A DNA stretch of 64,000 nucleotides from Leptospira langatensis. Its GTDB lineage: Bacteria; Spirochaetota; Leptospiria; Leptospirales; Leptospiraceae. The notes beneath the pieces were generated by a model, which saw nothing but the letters and a program-made list of their open reading frames with translations, was not told the origin of the DNA and made no database searches. The stretch covers positions 186,001-250,000 of the forward strand of contig NZ_RQER01000001.1 in NCBI RefSeq assembly GCF_004770615.1, in the 5' to 3' direction. Position 1 is the stretch's first letter; each line of letters starts with the position of its first letter. Position numbers and translations under genes: made by a program. Positions 62,235-64,000 of the stretch are shown here, one piece after another.

Positions 62235-64000
62235 ATGTATCTCAAAAGCCTGAATATTGTTGGATTCAAGACCTTTGCGGACGAGACGGAAGTCCTTCTC
62301 GATCCGGGATTTACCGCAGTTGTAGGACCTAACGGTTCTGGAAAATCGAATATAGTCGACGCTTTAAAATGGGTCTTCGGTGAAAAATCCGCCAAGGGCC
62401 TTCGTGGTGATAAGATGGACGATGTTATCTTTCACGGCTCCGAAGCAAGGAAGCCCGCCGGCTTCGCCGAAGTAAGCGTTGTATTCGATAACTCTTCCAA
62501 ACTCATTAAGATGGATTATCCTACCATCAAGTTGTCCCGCAGATTGTATGCGGATGGAAATAATGAATATCTAATTAACGATTCGAGAGTACAAAGAAAG
62601 GAGATCGAAAAGATCCTTTTGGATACCGGGATCGGAAAATCCAGTTACTCCATCATGGAGCAGGGAAAGGTGGATCGTATCCTTCATTCCAAGCCGGAAG
62701 AACGCAGGCTGATCTTTGAAGAAGCAGCCGGTATTTCCCGCTTCAAGATGGAAAGGCAAGAGGCTCTCAAAAAGCTTTCCGATACGAACCAGAACCTTCT
62801 TCGCATCCAAGATATCATGAATACCATGAAGAAGGAGATGGAGGTCAAGGAGAAGCAAGCGGAGAAGGCTGAAGAATACTTCCGTCTGAAGCAAGAGCTG
62901 GACGAGACCGACAAGATCATACGTTATATTAAATTCTCTACTTTGACTAGAAAGCATGAGACTTCCGAGACGGAACTCAGAGAGATCAAGGAAAAGAACC
63001 GAGTTCTTCTGGAGATGATCTCTGCTGAGACGGGAAGGATCGAAGAACTGGACCAACAAAAATCCGACCTGGAAAAGAAGGTAGCAGAGATAGACAAGAA
63101 GCTCTTGGACCATCTCACGCAAACCCAGATCCAAAAGGATAAGGTAGAGAGCAATAAGGGAATTATCCAGGATTATGCGGATCGCATCTCCGATATTAGA
63201 GAATCCTTAACTAAGGAAGAATCCACAAGTAGTCTTCTCCTGATCGAGAAAGAGAAGTTAGAAAAGGAATCCGTGGATCTGGAAGGCGAAAGCAAGAGCC
63301 TAGAGCTTGGGATCGAGGACCTTCGCAAGAACAGATCCGAGATCGAGTCCAAGATCGAGGCGGAGAATTTTTCCATCCAAGACAAGGAAACCCGCATCCA
63401 ATCCAATGATAAGCGCCATGTGGAATTGAGAGAGAAGCTAAAGGAAGTCATCTTCGATCTGATCACTCAATTGGAATCCCGTAAGAAGGAAGCTCAGGCC
63501 ACAGAAGAGGAAAGGAATCGACTCAAGGATCTTCTTCTCCAAGAAGCGGATCGGATCCATTCTCTTAGCTTGGAAATGCAATCTTCGGTCTCTTCTTCAC
63601 AGGAAGAATGGAAAGAAAAGATCTCTTATCTTGTCGGCAAGCTTGGCATAGAGCAATTCCGTTCTCAGTTGGGAGAATATTTCTCCTTGGAGGACAGCAT
63701 TCGTAGTCTTCTATTTGATCGGGATGGATTCCTTTCCCAGAAAGAGGGTCTGGACCAAGAGATAGAGGATCTGATCTTAGAAAACGAGAATCATACCCGT
63801 TCCATCAAGGAATCCGGGATTACGATCGAAACCTTACGAGAAGAAGCGGAGAATATCCGTGAAAAGATCGTATATCTCGAAAAGCGGATCCTGGAATTGA
63901 ATTCAGAGAGAAATTCCAAGATAGAGTCCGCTAAATCTCTGGGCGAAAGGATAGAAGAGACCCAAAAAAGGATCTTCGCCGCTCAAGATTCCATGAAGAC
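62235..64000 (+). CDS. smc: Chromosome segregation protein SMC (3' end cut by window)
   Basis: Only the N-terminal 588 residues are present. Starts [18 protein letters not shown] at ATG 62235. The Walker [10 protein letters not shown] lies at about 32-40, followed by the Q-loop-region [18 protein letters not shown] near 141-158 and [17 protein letters not shown]. From about residue 175 a long Glu/Lys-rich coiled coil runs to the window edge; the hinge is not clearly visible within it. SMC dimers organise and separate the chromosome together with ScpA/ScpB. Reading frame stays open to base 64000. Confidence 0.95.
   Translation, partial: MYLKSLNIVGFKTFADETEVLLDPGFTAVVGPNGSGKSNIVDALKWVFGEKSAKGLRGDKMDDVIFHGSEARKPAGFAEVSVVFDNSSKLIKMDYPTIKLSRRLYADGNNEYLINDSRVQRKEIEKILLDTGIGKSSYSIMEQGKVDRILHSKPEERRLIFEEAAGISRFKMERQEALKKLSDTNQNLLRIQDIMNTMKKEMEVKEKQAEKAEEYFRLKQELDETDKIIRYIKFSTLTRKHETSETELREIKEKNRVLLEMISAETGRIEELDQQKSDLEKKVAEIDKKLLDHLTQTQIQKDKVESNKGIIQDYADRISDIRESLTKEESTSSLLLIEKEKLEKESVDLEGESKSLELGIEDLRKNRSEIESKIEAENFSIQDKETRIQSNDKRHVELREKLKEVIFDLITQLESRKKEAQATEEERNRLKDLLLQEADRIHSLSLEMQSSVSSSQEEWKEKISYLVGKLGIEQFRSQLGEYFSLEDSIRSLLFDRDGFLSQKEGLDQEIEDLILENENHTRSIKESGITIETLREEAENIREKIVYLEKRILELNSERNSKIESAKSLGERIEETQKRIFAAQDSMK

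Noticed and set aside
62571..63134. 187-residue Leu-rich frame on the minus strand
   Set aside because: It is antisense to the smc coiled coil; Leu arises from complementing Lys/Glu codons.

Overview
This window is almost certainly Leptospira chromosomal DNA. The evidence is the gene content (periplasmic-flagellum-type DUF115 protein, heme oxygenase, many diderm envelope genes, several proteins I know only as Leptospira-type hypotheticals), the gene order lipoprotein-nnr / rimP-nusA-infB-rbfA-truB-rpsO-pnp and ftsK-lolA-rodZ-rimO-pgsA-trpD-yajC-secD-secF-rib, and the frequent TTG start codons. Base composition looks moderately high in GC for the genus, which may point to an intermediate (P2-type) species; that is inference. 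The region is densely coding chromosome with no rRNA, tRNA, prophage, insertion sequence or CRISPR array. No gene-free stretch exceeds about 215 bp. Both edges cut genes: an alcohol dehydrogenase at the left and smc at the right.

Layout. 1-7.8 kb: a Zn-alcohol dehydrogenase, a DUF1285-like/lipoprotein pair, a conserved unknown, two glycosyltransferases (polyprenol-phosphate mannosyltransferase-GtrA and a GT22 family member) and an exported PQQ-type sugar dehydrogenase with a heme c domain. 7.9-15.2 kb: a large cNMP-binding-fold protein, NamZ-like muramidase, three small unknowns, a three-domain CDGSH/ferredoxin protein and the NAD(P)HX repair enzyme Nnr. 16.4-25 kb: the rimP-nusA-infB-rbfA-truB-rpsO-pnp translation/RNA operon, whose leader carries a good promoter followed by a terminator-like hairpin. 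25-27.5 kb: M16 peptidase and dUTPase, then a Phd-type antitoxin/PIN toxin module on the other strand. 27.6-41.6 kb: a long + strand run (ftsK, lolA, rodZ-like, rimO, pgsA, trpD, yajC, unknown, secD, secF, ribD, ribE) with many overlaps. 41.8-45.6 kb: ribBA with its own promoter, facing an aminotransferase-pilD-pdxH operon. 45.8-51.4 kb: a 1010-residue midasin-like double-AAA plus VWA protein followed closely by smpB, der and plsY. 51.5-64 kb: mostly single genes and pairs: unknown, BASS transporter, small protein with a clear terminator, EamA transporter, EAL-YkuI_C phosphodiesterase with a small winged-helix-like protein, hemO-MFS pair, SrkA kinase, SUKH-like membrane protein, DUF115 Maf protein, and smc.

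Functional themes: translation and ribosome maturation (rimP, nusA, infB, rbfA, truB, rpsO, rimO, smpB, der), protein export and envelope (yajC-secDF, lolA, pgsA, plsY, glycosyltransferases), riboflavin synthesis (ribD, ribE, ribBA), chromosome handling (ftsK, smc), and heme iron acquisition (hemO with a transporter). The observations I consider most worth a second look are the midasin-like protein beside ribosome-assembly genes, the predicted attenuator in front of rimP-nusA-infB, the inverted repeat over the hemO -35 box, the palindrome at the antitoxin start codon, the duplicated Gly-rich minisatellite in infB, and two related GC-rich intergenic hairpin repeats.
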